Below the pieces are notes generated by a model. It was not told the DNA's origin. It did no database searches and worked only from the letters and a program-made list of their open reading frames with translations. A stretch of 30,411 nt of DNA from JBCDLI01 sp038745535 (GTDB lineage Bacteria; Pseudomonadota; Alphaproteobacteria; Rhizobiales; Rhizobiaceae), in contig JBCDLI010000026.1 in the NCBI GenBank assembly GCA_038745535.1, positions 1 through 30,411 on the forward strand, read 5' to 3'. Made by a program: the position numbers and the translations under genes. This document shows, piece after piece, positions 16,570 through 24,209 of the stretch; position 1 is the stretch's first letter; every line of letters begins with the position of its first letter.

Positions 16570-17426
16570 GCCCAGTGCGGCCCCATTTCATGGAGCATCC
16601 GGGTCCGGTCTCAGAGCAGCGGATCGTGGCGCTTCCCTCTGCTATCAGAAGCGTTTCTGGCCCATGCGGTGAAAGCGGCCAGAGCCTTGCCAAGGCGATT
16701 TCAGTGTTTTCGACCCAGCATGGCATTAAGTCTGCCGTGGGCACGATCAGAAATTGTGGTCTATCGAAAACACGCTTTACCACCGGTGGTCCCGCACGGG
16801 ATGGTCGAGCCGCCAATTACACGTGGATACGGGAGTTTGGTCCGACGTATGTCAGCGAAGCGGTTTTCACACTGGGCGTCGATCTGGATGGCGAACCCTT
16901 CGTGCATTGCCACGCGGTGATGGACGGCGATGAGATTCCGCTTCGCTCAGGCGGTCATCTCTTTCCCAATGATTGCCTATTGGATAGTAATTTTGGCGTC
17001 GAGCTCCACGGTCTTGTGGATGTGGAACTCACCCAACAGCCCGATGCAGAAACGCTCCATTCGGTTTTTGAACCGAATATTGCTGGCGACAACCCAATAC
17101 CGGAGAGCTATTTCATTCGGCTGCGGCCGAACCTCGATGTGACAGAAGCGTTGGAAAAGGCTTGCTCGGACTTGCGCATCTCAAACGCGACGATCCTACC
17201 GAGTATTGGAAGTCTTAACGCACCGCTCCTTCGGGGCAACAATAGCGACATCCAATTCGATGACGTTGGAATGGAAGTCATGCGATTTTCAGGCGAGGTG
17301 CGCGGTGGCCGGGCAATTGTGCAGGCAATGATCTGCAATGGCGCAGGCGAATTGTTCAAAGGCGAACTTGCTCCAGGCCAAGCACCGATATGCGTCACCG
17401 CAGAGTTGCTTCTGCGCGTTGATTAG
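16566..17426 (+). CDS. Tandem PPC/DUF296-domain protein
   Basis: This 286-residue protein appears to hold two copies of the PPC (DUF296) fold. Copy one (about 27–160) has the expected helix SLAKAISVFSTQHGIKSAVG, the HCH pair H114/H116 and GGHL with H131, the likely metal-binding histidines of the family. Copy two (about 183–285) has the strand and helix RLRPNLDVTEAL and ILPSIGSLNAPLL, but the matching histidines are missing: the last motif reads LFKGELAPG. So one half may bind metal and the other may be structural. The start is GTG 16566, overlapping the synthetase stop, with GAGG upstream. Its biochemical role is unknown; the operon suggests work on a CoA ester or its product. Confidence 0.82.
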   Translation: MSPVRPHFMEHPGPVSEQRIVALPSAIRSVSGPCGESGQSLAKAISVFSTQHGIKSAVGTIRNCGLSKTRFTTGGPARDGRAANYTWIREFGPTYVSEAVFTLGVDLDGEPFVHCHAVMDGDEIPLRSGGHLFPNDCLLDSNFGVELHGLVDVELTQQPDAETLHSVFEPNIAGDNPIPESYFIRLRPNLDVTEALEKACSDLRISNATILPSIGSLNAPLLRGNNSDIQFDDVGMEVMRFSGEVRGGRAIVQAMICNGAGELFKGELAPGQAPICVTAELLLRVD

Positions 17427-17785
17427 CGCGACGCGATTTCTTTCGCGGTTTGGTAGAGCTGGGTGGAGCGCGCACCGGAACGGCAGTAGAAAAATATTGG
17501 CTTTTCGACCGCAGACAGGTTTGCTGCCAATTCCTGCACGTTCTCAATCGTCATGCCGCCAGACACAACAGGCTGATAAACGAACCGCATTCCTGCTGCT
17601 TCGACTGCGGTGCCAATTTCCTCAGCCGTTGGTTGTGCCTCGCCTTCATGATCTGGGCGATTACAAACGACCGTTTTATATCCGGCCGCCGCAATTTCAG
17701 CGACCTGATCGCTGCTGATTTGACCGGCAACGGTAACCCCATCATCGATGTCGCGAGGGTTAGAAGCTTCAAGTTTTGCAGTCAT
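17423..17785 (-). CDS. Rhodanese/phosphatase-like protein of the TIGR01244 family
   Basis: A small cytosolic protein of 120 residues. The fold is of the dual-specificity phosphatase/rhodanese kind. The active-site loop is FFYCRSGARST, with the cysteine and arginine of a CX5R signature. An upstream VVCNRPDHE segment is typical of TIGR01244 proteins, which are often annotated as beta-lactamase hydrolase-like or sulfurtransferase. Its true substrate is unsettled in the family. The ATG at 17785 with GGAGA upstream is preferred, because the open frame extends 45 residues further into non-family sequence. It ends four bases inside the converging PPC gene and is divergent from mutL. Confidence 0.85.
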   Translation of the reverse strand: MTAKLEASNPRDIDDGVTVAGQISSDQVAEIAAAGYKTVVCNRPDHEGEAQPTAEEIGTAVEAAGMRFVYQPVVSGGMTIENVQELAANLSAVEKPIFFYCRSGARSTQLYQTAKEIASR

Positions 17786-17875
17786 TGCAGGTCTCCGGTC
17801 GAACACCTGTGGGCTTAACGGTCGCAAGCACGCGATACAATCCTCAAAACGGCTCCCCTGCCCTATAGTGCTTAA

Positions 17876-19699
17876 ATGTCGAATCGCATCGTCCACCTCA
17901 ACGAAACGCTGATCAACCAAATCGCCGCTGGTGAAGTTGTGGAACGTTCAGCAAGCGTCGTCAAAGAACTGGTCGAAAACGCTATCGACGCGGGCGCAAC
18001 ACGGATTGAGATCGCGACAGAAAACGGCGGCAAAACGTTTTTGCGTGTCATCGACAACGGTGCAGGCATGGGCGCGGATGATCTGGCGCTCGCCGTAAAC
18101 CGTCACTGCACGTCCAAGATGGGCGACGGGCTGAATGCAATCTCCACCCTTGGCTTTCGCGGCGAAGCACTGCCGTCAATCGGTTCGGTCGCGCGTCTGA
18201 CGATTACGTCGCGCGCGGCGGGAGCCGAAATCGGGCATTGCATCACGGTCGATAACGGTTCGGTCGAAGCGGTAAAGCCCGCAGCGTGCAATGCCGGCAC
18301 AATCGTTGAGGTCACGGACCTTTTTCACACGACGCCGGCGCGCCTGAAATTCATGAAATCCAATCAGGCGGAAACAGCTGCGATCAACGACGTGGTCAGG
18401 CGCATCGCGCTTGCGTTTCCGAAAATTGCGTTCGTGGTTTCAGGGCCGGATCGGGTCAGCTTCGACTACCGTGCTGCGGATGATGACGGGCTGTCGCGCA
18501 TCAAGGCTGTGCTGGGCGATGAATTTGTAAACAACAGCGCATCTTTTGCAGGCGAAAAGGAAGGCGTGCGCGTCGCTGGAAAGGCAAGCATTGCGTCCTA
18601 TTCCAAAGGCAATGCGCTGTCGCAATTCATTTTCGTCAATGGTCGCCCGATCAAAGATAAGGCGATGCACGGTGCGTTGCGGGCAGCTTACACCGATATG
18701 CTCGCAAAAGGGCGTCACCCAGCTGCAATTGTCTTCATCGAAGTCGATCCAGCGGACGTGGATGTAAACGTGCACCCGGCCAAGGCCGATGTGCGGTTTC
18801 GCGATCCGGGTCTCGTCAAATCGACCATGATCTCTGCAATCCGACGTGCGCTCGCCGAAGGCGAGGTGCGGACGTCGGAAACCCATGCCGACATGATGCG
18901 CGGCGCGTTCACGGCTCCAACAGCGGGCTTTTCGACGAAACCAGCGCCACGGGAATGGTCAGGCTGGCAAGCGCCCGATAGCGGGGGCTTTGCTGAGCAT
19001 CAGGCGAGTTTCGATGTTTCAGCAGTCGCCATGGCAAAAGGGGCAAGCGAGGCATTTGCCCCGCCGTCGGCGCGCCAACAAGTGGTGCCAACCGACGCTA
19101 CCATTGAAGCCGACGGCTTTCCCCTTGGCTCGGCGCGGGCGCAAATCGACAAGACCTACATCGTGGCTCAAACCGCTTCATCCATGGTGCTGGTTGATCA
19201 ACATGCAGCGCACGAACGGATCGTCTATGAACGCATGAAGGCAGCTTTGGACGCCAAGACGGCGCTGCCGTCCCAGCTGTTGCTGGTGCCCGAGATCATC
19301 GACCTGCCGGTTGATGATGTGGCGCGGCTAACCGGTAAAGCCGACGAGTTCGCACAACTCGGCCTCGAAATCGAAGCCTTTGGCCCGGGTGCTCTCGCCG
19401 TGCGTGGTACGCCCGCAATGCTTGGTGAGTGTGACGCCCCGGCGCTTGTTCGCGAACTGGCCGATGATTTGGCCGACGAGCGCGATGGCCAAACGCTGCA
19501 AGCGGCCATCCACGCGGTCGCATCCACGATGGCGTGCCATGGTTCTGTGCGGGCGGGTCGCGTGCTCAACGTTGATGAAATGAACGCGCTTTTGCGCGAT
19601 ATGGAAGCCACGCCCGGATCAGCGACTTGTAACCACGGGCGTCCCACATTTATAGAACTGAAACTGCAAGACATTGAACGTTTGTTCGGCAGACGCTAA
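17876..19699 (+). CDS. mutL: DNA mismatch repair protein MutL (with endonuclease motif)
   Basis: MutL couples mismatch recognition by MutS to strand nicking and removal. The protein has 607 residues. The N-terminal GHKL ATPase shows ELVENAIDAGA (E34, N35), DNGAGM, TSKM and GFRGEAL. A variable, low-complexity linker lies at roughly 330–420. The C-terminal domain carries the metal-dependent nuclease motif DQHAAHERIVYE (D441, Q442, H443, E447, E452), plus ACHGSVRAG and CNHGRP. This means the protein nicks DNA itself, as in bacteria that lack MutH. The ATG at 17876 is the family start. DUF2093 follows after 25 bases, as in many Hyphomicrobiales. Confidence 0.97.
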   Translation: MSNRIVHLNETLINQIAAGEVVERSASVVKELVENAIDAGATRIEIATENGGKTFLRVIDNGAGMGADDLALAVNRHCTSKMGDGLNAISTLGFRGEALPSIGSVARLTITSRAAGAEIGHCITVDNGSVEAVKPAACNAGTIVEVTDLFHTTPARLKFMKSNQAETAAINDVVRRIALAFPKIAFVVSGPDRVSFDYRAADDDGLSRIKAVLGDEFVNNSASFAGEKEGVRVAGKASIASYSKGNALSQFIFVNGRPIKDKAMHGALRAAYTDMLAKGRHPAAIVFIEVDPADVDVNVHPAKADVRFRDPGLVKSTMISAIRRALAEGEVRTSETHADMMRGAFTAPTAGFSTKPAPREWSGWQAPDSGGFAEHQASFDVSAVAMAKGASEAFAPPSARQQVVPTDATIEADGFPLGSARAQIDKTYIVAQTASSMVLVDQHAAHERIVYERMKAALDAKTALPSQLLLVPEIIDLPVDDVARLTGKADEFAQLGLEIEAFGPGALAVRGTPAMLGECDAPALVRELADDLADERDGQTLQAAIHAVASTMACHGSVRAGRVLNVDEMNALLRDMEATPGSATCNHGRPTFIELKLQDIERLFGRR

Positions 19700-19724
19700 G
19701 TCGGCTTTTCACGGGACGCTACGA

Positions 19725-19940
19725 ATGAACATCCACGACGTATCGCTAGGCAAAGAGGCCAAGATTAGGTTCTTGGACGCGGATTTTCGTGTGCTTTCGC
19801 CTGGCACGTTCGTTCGCTGTGTGATCACCGGAAAAGCAATTCCCATCGATGAGCTGCGCTATTGGAGCGTGGAACGACAGGAAGCCTACGCTGATGTTTC
19901 GGCCTCCCATGAGGCTGAAAAGCGCGCTAGTACTTTTTAG
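19725..19940 (+). CDS. DUF2093 family protein
   Basis: A small protein of 71 residues, conserved downstream of mutL in many alphaproteobacteria. It is recognised by AKIRFLDADFRVLSPGTFVRC, VITGKAIPIDELRYWSVERQEAY and a charged C-terminus. There are no membrane segments or known catalytic residues; its function is unknown. The start at 19725 matches the family, while the open frame continues 17 residues into mutL. It converges on lpxK, with four bases between stop codons. Confidence 0.88.
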   Translation: MNIHDVSLGKEAKIRFLDADFRVLSPGTFVRCVITGKAIPIDELRYWSVERQEAYADVSASHEAEKRASTF

Positions 19941-19944
19941 CGGA

Positions 19945-20982
19945 TTAGAGTTTTTTCTTCAGCCGCCGATCATCAAAGGATCTTTCCACCGCTTGGATTA
20001 TGGAAAGCGCGTCCGATTTGGCCTCAAAAACGAGCGAGACCGGCAGCACGTGCGAACGCTTTTTGAGCTCGCCAAGCGGTCCCTGATCATAGATTAAGCG
20101 CACATGGTCTTTTTCCGTAGTGACCAGTTCCAGCCCCTCGGAGTCTGCGAGTGTTAAAAGCTTTTGCGCATCTGCGGGCGTGAACATGTGATGATCGCCG
20201 AACGGCACCGCATGGGACAGCCAGCAGCCATAGGTCGATAGCGTGTCGAAGAACTTCTGCGGATCGCCAATGCCCGCGAACGCAAGGACTTTTTTCTGGG
20301 AGATTTCGCGCACGTTCGCCGGTTTTAGGGTTGCCGACATGACAGGCTTCGCAGCCCGCGCTGCTGCGCGAACCACTTCGTCGCCTGCATCGCCATAACC
20401 GATGCGCACGACAGCATCGCACATCCGCATCTGATCGCGTAGCGGCGCGCGCAATGGTCCAGCTGGAATGCAGTGGCCGTTTCCGATCCCGCGCCGCGCA
20501 TCAATGGTGATCAGCCCATAATCGAAGTAGAGTTTCTGGCTTTGAAAACCGTCATCCATGAGGAGAAAATCGCAGCCGTTCTCGATGAGAAGTTCAGCGC
20601 TTTTTGCCCGGTTTGCCCCAATCACGGTGGGTGCCACACGTGCCAGCAGAAGCGCTTCGTCGCCTACATTGCGAACCGCATCATTTTTCGCATCAACAAG
20701 ATGGGCAGACTTGTGAATTCCACCGTAGCCACGACTGACAATACCGGGCGCATAGCCCTGCTTACGAGCGGCATGCGCGAGTGCGATTGCCGTTGGCGTT
20801 TTACCTGTGCCGCCAACGGTGACATTCCCGATACAGATAACCGGCGCGTCGACGGTAATGGGTTCGGCCTTGTCCATGCGCCAGCGCGCGGCGCGTCCGT
20901 AAGCAAAACCCAAAGGCGCAAGAAGCGCAGACTTCCATCCACGTGGTTCGAACCAGTGATCGGGTGCTTTGAAGCCCGGCAT
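19945..20982 (-). CDS. lpxK: Tetraacyldisaccharide 4'-kinase
   Basis: LpxK phosphorylates the 4' position of the lipid A disaccharide to give lipid IVA, at the cytosolic face of the inner membrane. It is 345 residues. The N-terminus has one hydrophobic segment. The P-loop GGTGKT is at 57–62, preceded by VICIGNVTV, then SRGYGG at 83–88 and the family motif DDGFQ at 143–147. It lies eight bases after waaA, whose enzyme uses its product, so the order of genes follows the pathway in reverse. Start ATG at 20982 is standard. This and the preceding genes confirm a Gram-negative envelope. Confidence 0.96.
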   Translation of the reverse strand: MPGFKAPDHWFEPRGWKSALLAPLGFAYGRAARWRMDKAEPITVDAPVICIGNVTVGGTGKTPTAIALAHAARKQGYAPGIVSRGYGGIHKSAHLVDAKNDAVRNVGDEALLLARVAPTVIGANRAKSAELLIENGCDFLLMDDGFQSQKLYFDYGLITIDARRGIGNGHCIPAGPLRAPLRDQMRMCDAVVRIGYGDAGDEVVRAAARAAKPVMSATLKPANVREISQKKVLAFAGIGDPQKFFDTLSTYGCWLSHAVPFGDHHMFTPADAQKLLTLADSEGLELVTTEKDHVRLIYDQGPLGELKKRSHVLPVSLVFEAKSDALSIIQAVERSFDDRRLKKKL

Positions 20983-20990
20983 AATCGGCT

Positions 20991-22346
20991 CTACGCGCTG
21001 CCCGTAGCAAAGAAGGTCTCGTCGGTCGGCGGATCTTCGCGCGGTGTTAAAGACGCATGCAACACAAGCGGTTTCACGTAAGGGTCGAGAACTGACATGG
21101 TGTCCGTCAGCGCGCCCTGCAAATCGACGACGACGCTTTGGGCTTGGCGGCTCATCGCGCGTCTCGTCCGAGGATTGTGAAGGAGGTAATGGACGGCTTT
21201 GGCGAGTTCCACTTCTGTTTTGACAATGCGAGCGCCGTTTACATCGGTCAATCTGCCATACACATCGGCGAAATTCTGGACATTGGGGCCAGAAAGGATC
21301 GCACAGTTTAGGACTGCCGGTTCCAGCGGATTTTGCCCGCCTTTCACTTTGCCCAGAGAACGGCCAACAAACACCACTGGTGAAAGGCGCAAATAGAGTC
21401 CCATCTCACCGATCGTGTTCCCGACAAAGATATCACTGTCGGCGGCGGGCACCCGGTCTTTCGTTCGCGTGGTGACATTTAAACCCGCCTGACGCGCAAG
21501 GCCTGCGATCTGCTCACCACGAATTGGGTGGCGTGGAACGATAATGGTCAAAAGATTAGGCTGCGTTTTTTTAAGGGCGAGGTGCGTTTTAACCGCTGCA
21601 AGCTCTTCACCCTCATGGGTCGAAATTGCCGCCCAGACAGGACGGCTTCCCACCGCGTCTGCGGCATCGGCGAGTTCGTTTTCTTTCACCTCGGGAACCG
21701 GAACATCGACTTTCAGGTTACCACTGACTGCAACGGGACGAGCGCCAAGTTCACGGTAACGTTCGGCGTCGTTCTCGCTCTGCGCTGCGACAAGTGAAAA
21801 ATTCTCAAACAGCGATTCAGCAAGGGAAAGTCGGGATTTCCAGCGCTTGAATGAGCGATCCGACATGCGCCCATTGATGAGCACTTGCGGGATACGCCGT
21901 GCACCGAGCTCCAAAATCGTCATCGGCCAAATTTCTGACTCAGCGAAAATCGCCAGATCGGGCTTCCAGTGGCTCAGAAAACGACTGACGGCGGGCTTTA
22001 GATCAAGCGGCACGTATTGGTGGATCACGCCCTGGGGAAGACGCTGTTCTGCCAAACGCGCAGACGTGACCGTGCCAGTCGTGAGCACCACTTGAAGGCC
22101 GCTATCGCGCAGGCGACGGACAACTTCGAAGACCGCACCGGTTTCACCAACACTGACCGCGTGCACCCAAACGAGAGACCCGTCGGGGCGTTTGATGCGG
22201 GACTTGCCATATCGCTCGCCGCGTCGCTCGTGCTGTTCCTTGCCTTGAGTCGCACGCGCAGCAACATAAAGCCCTATCAACGGATAGGCGGCGAGGCCCA
22301 CCCAACGGTAAGCCTGGAGCGCTGTTTTTGCCCAACGGTCACTCAA
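20991..22346 (-). CDS. waaA: 3-deoxy-D-manno-octulosonic acid (Kdo) transferase
   Basis: WaaA (KdtA) adds Kdo residues from CMP-Kdo to lipid IVA, starting the LPS core. The protein has 451 residues, a bit longer than the roughly 425 of E. coli. The N-terminus holds a membrane anchor (YPLIGLYVAA). The expected catalytic glutamate is in HERRGERYG (about residues 39–47), and VHAVSVGETGA follows at 61–71. The glycosyltransferase-B C-terminal part has the donor-binding VFVGRSLGKVKGGQNPLEP. It overlaps the upstream DUF374 gene by four bases, so both are translated together. Whether it adds one or two Kdo groups cannot be told. Confidence 0.96.
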   Translation of the reverse strand: MSDRWAKTALQAYRWVGLAAYPLIGLYVAARATQGKEQHERRGERYGKSRIKRPDGSLVWVHAVSVGETGAVFEVVRRLRDSGLQVVLTTGTVTSARLAEQRLPQGVIHQYVPLDLKPAVSRFLSHWKPDLAIFAESEIWPMTILELGARRIPQVLINGRMSDRSFKRWKSRLSLAESLFENFSLVAAQSENDAERYRELGARPVAVSGNLKVDVPVPEVKENELADAADAVGSRPVWAAISTHEGEELAAVKTHLALKKTQPNLLTIIVPRHPIRGEQIAGLARQAGLNVTTRTKDRVPAADSDIFVGNTIGEMGLYLRLSPVVFVGRSLGKVKGGQNPLEPAVLNCAILSGPNVQNFADVYGRLTDVNGARIVKTEVELAKAVHYLLHNPRTRRAMSRQAQSVVVDLQGALTDTMSVLDPYVKPLVLHASLTPREDPPTDETFFATGSA

Positions 22347-23077
22347 GCGGTGTTTCTCCGATCTCCATCAACTGCAGCATAGGCTTCTTTCGTGAGATTA
22401 TTTAGGCGCAATTGTAAAGTCAGCCGAGCGGCTTCAAGTGCGGTATCGTCAGCATTATGCGAAACGTGAACAGGTTCCCCTGCGCAAAGTGCTGACTTAC
22501 CAAAGGGGAGATTCACAGTTGTTTTATCCCAAGAACCTTCGACCACGTGTCGCCGAGATGTGGCATAGGCGATCGGTACGATGGGCCGCCCGGAAACCCT
22601 CGCAAGGGTTATGATGCCCATACCCGCTTCGCGCGGAGTGCCTTTGGGAACGTCACCGATAAACGCAACTGAACGCCCCTCTTTCAATCGCTTTTGAAGC
22701 GCAACAAGCGCGCGTGCGCCGCCTCGGCGTTGTTTCTTGTCGCCATCGCGACCGCCAGACCCGCGGACCGCTTCCACACCGGCTTTTTCTACGACCCGCG
22801 CGTTCAACTCTGCGTCAGCAGAACGGGAAACCATCATCGCCGAAGGCTCACCATCGCGGGTCAAAAACGGAATGACCAAATGCTGACCGTGCCAACAGGT
22901 GAAGATCAGCGGTGCTCCATCGCTCAATAGGTCATCGACACGCGGTCCGTCATCGCGCACCAGTTTATTGGTATCGCGCACCAGCCGAAGATAAGCGGCG
23001 ATGACAGAGGCGAGTACGCCGGTGATAGTGGGACTACCGACCAAATACCGGCGAATACGCTTCCAGAGGCTTTTCAA
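22343..23077 (-). CDS. Lysophospholipid acyltransferase family protein (DUF374)
   Basis: A 244-residue membrane-associated protein. The DUF374 signature is visible: FTCWHGQHLVIPF (C61, W62, H63), AMMVSRSADAEL, then RGSGGRDGDKKQRRGGARALVAL and FIGDVPKGTPREAGMGIITLA. The family belongs to the lysophospholipid acyltransferase fold. It is placed before waaA in Hyphomicrobiales and is expected to act on lipid A or phospholipid, perhaps adding a fatty acid; this is inference. The start at 23077 is the only sensible one. The gene overlaps waaA by four bases, a strong hint of joint expression. Confidence 0.9.
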   Translation of the reverse strand: MKSLWKRIRRYLVGSPTITGVLASVIAAYLRLVRDTNKLVRDDGPRVDDLLSDGAPLIFTCWHGQHLVIPFLTRDGEPSAMMVSRSADAELNARVVEKAGVEAVRGSGGRDGDKKQRRGGARALVALQKRLKEGRSVAFIGDVPKGTPREAGMGIITLARVSGRPIVPIAYATSRRHVVEGSWDKTTVNLPFGKSALCAGEPVHVSHNADDTALEAARLTLQLRLNNLTKEAYAAVDGDRRNTA

Positions 23078-23107
23078 TGGCTCGGCCTCAATGCCGAACG
23101 CAAAATA

Positions 23108-23338
23108 TCAGTGTGGTTCAAGCAAACGGTGAAGGTGAACAACGAAGTAACGCATGTGAGCATTGTCGACCGTCTGCTGTGCTTTCGACTTCCATGCCGT
23201 GCGTGCGCTCTCATAATCGGGGAACACGCCGACAATATCCAACGCATCTAAGTCGCGAAATGTAAAACCTTCCAGCGAATCCAATTCGCCACCGATTACC
23301 ATGTGTAACCGTTGTTCTGAGTGTGCTTGTTCAGCCAT
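23108..23338 (-). CDS. DUF4170 family protein
   Basis: A 76-residue protein of the alphaproteobacterial family DUF4170. It reads as a short alpha/beta fold: LHMVIGGELDSLEG, then VGVFPDYESARTAWKSKAQ, then DNAHMRYFVVHLHRLLEP at the C-terminus. No catalytic motif is known. It lies 30 bases before the DUF374 gene and 52 after cysQ in the envelope operon, and that fixed neighbourhood in related genomes suggests a link to LPS or cell-envelope work. Confidence 0.88.
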   Translation of the reverse strand: MAEQAHSEQRLHMVIGGELDSLEGFTFRDLDALDIVGVFPDYESARTAWKSKAQQTVDNAHMRYFVVHLHRLLEPH

Positions 23339-23390
23339 CTTGCCCGCTCGTCCGTATCAGGAATCCTCGCGCGAGCGTTTAGAGTACACC

Positions 23391-24209
23391 TTAAGCCTCG
23401 GCAACTGTTACCATCGTCTCTATGCACCGATTATCGGCTGCAATGAGCGCGGGTTTTTTGACCAGTTCTGCGTTGAGACGGATGGAATGACCATCGTGGT
23501 CGCAAATTTCACGGCCCGTTTCTGACAAGATCGACATCGCTGCGGCGATGTCCCAATCATGACAACCGCGACGCACAAATGTTCCTGCCAATTGTCCGCT
23601 GGCCACCATGGCAATCCGGTACGCGAGCGATGGGACATGCGGATGGGTGTGAGCGGTGATTCCCGCCTGATCGGCGAACGACGCGATGAGGTGCTTTTTA
23701 CCTGCCATCACAATTGGCCCGTCAGGCACGGCAGAACTCAGACGAACATCGTTGCGAAACGCTCCGTACCCCCTTGCGGCATGCCACGTTTCGCCAAGCA
23801 CCGGACATACGAGAACGCCTGCTATCGGCAAGCCGTCTTCCACGATGCCGACGGAAACGCACCACATTCGTCCGCCGGAAATATAGGCGCGGGTGCCATC
23901 GATTGGGTCAACGACAAACGTGCGCCGGGCGCGTTGTCTAGCGCCACTGTCTATTTCCTCGGTTTCTTCCGATAACCAGCCGTAGTCGGGCCGGGCTCTT
24001 TTCAAACTCTCTTGCAGATAGTCATTGGTCGCCAAATCGCCGTCGCTGACCGGCGAATTGCCCTCTTTCATTTGAACATTCAGCCGATTGGGAGACTGAA
24101 AGTAATCAAGCGCAATTTCGGCTGCTTTCGCCGTCTCGCGGCAGATCAAGTCGAGATCATCGGCGAGGCTGTCGATGACAGCAGCCTCTTTTGTGTCAGG
24201 TGCCTGCAA
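23391..24209 (-). CDS. cysQ: Inositol monophosphatase-family protein, CysQ-like 3'(2'),5'-bisphosphate nucleotidase
   Basis: A Mg2+-dependent, Li+-sensitive type phosphatase of 272 residues. The metal-binding motifs are complete: WLSEET (E81, E82), DPIDGT (101–106) and HDWD (217–220). Members in this genomic place are usually annotated as CysQ, which removes the 3' phosphate of PAP from sulfate assimilation, but inositol or other sugar phosphates are possible. The start is TTG at 24209 inside the pmbA end, with AGAAGG eight bases upstream; no in-frame ATG exists nearby. It overlaps pmbA by 14 bases, so the two are coupled. Confidence 0.85.
   Translation of the reverse strand: MQAPDTKEAAVIDSLADDLDLICRETAKAAEIALDYFQSPNRLNVQMKEGNSPVSDGDLATNDYLQESLKRARPDYGWLSEETEEIDSGARQRARRTFVVDPIDGTRAYISGGRMWCVSVGIVEDGLPIAGVLVCPVLGETWHAARGYGAFRNDVRLSSAVPDGPIVMAGKKHLIASFADQAGITAHTHPHVPSLAYRIAMVASGQLAGTFVRRGCHDWDIAAAMSILSETGREICDHDGHSIRLNAELVKKPALIAADNRCIETMVTVAEA

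Noticed and set aside
18440..18886. Minus-strand 148-residue frame opposite mutL
   Set aside because: It sits wholly within conserved MutL coding sequence and has no ribosome site or recognisable domain.
23366..23375. Palindrome CTCGCGCGAG between cysQ and DUF4170
   Set aside because: Short GC palindromes occur by chance at this base composition and there is no supporting promoter or flanking repeat.
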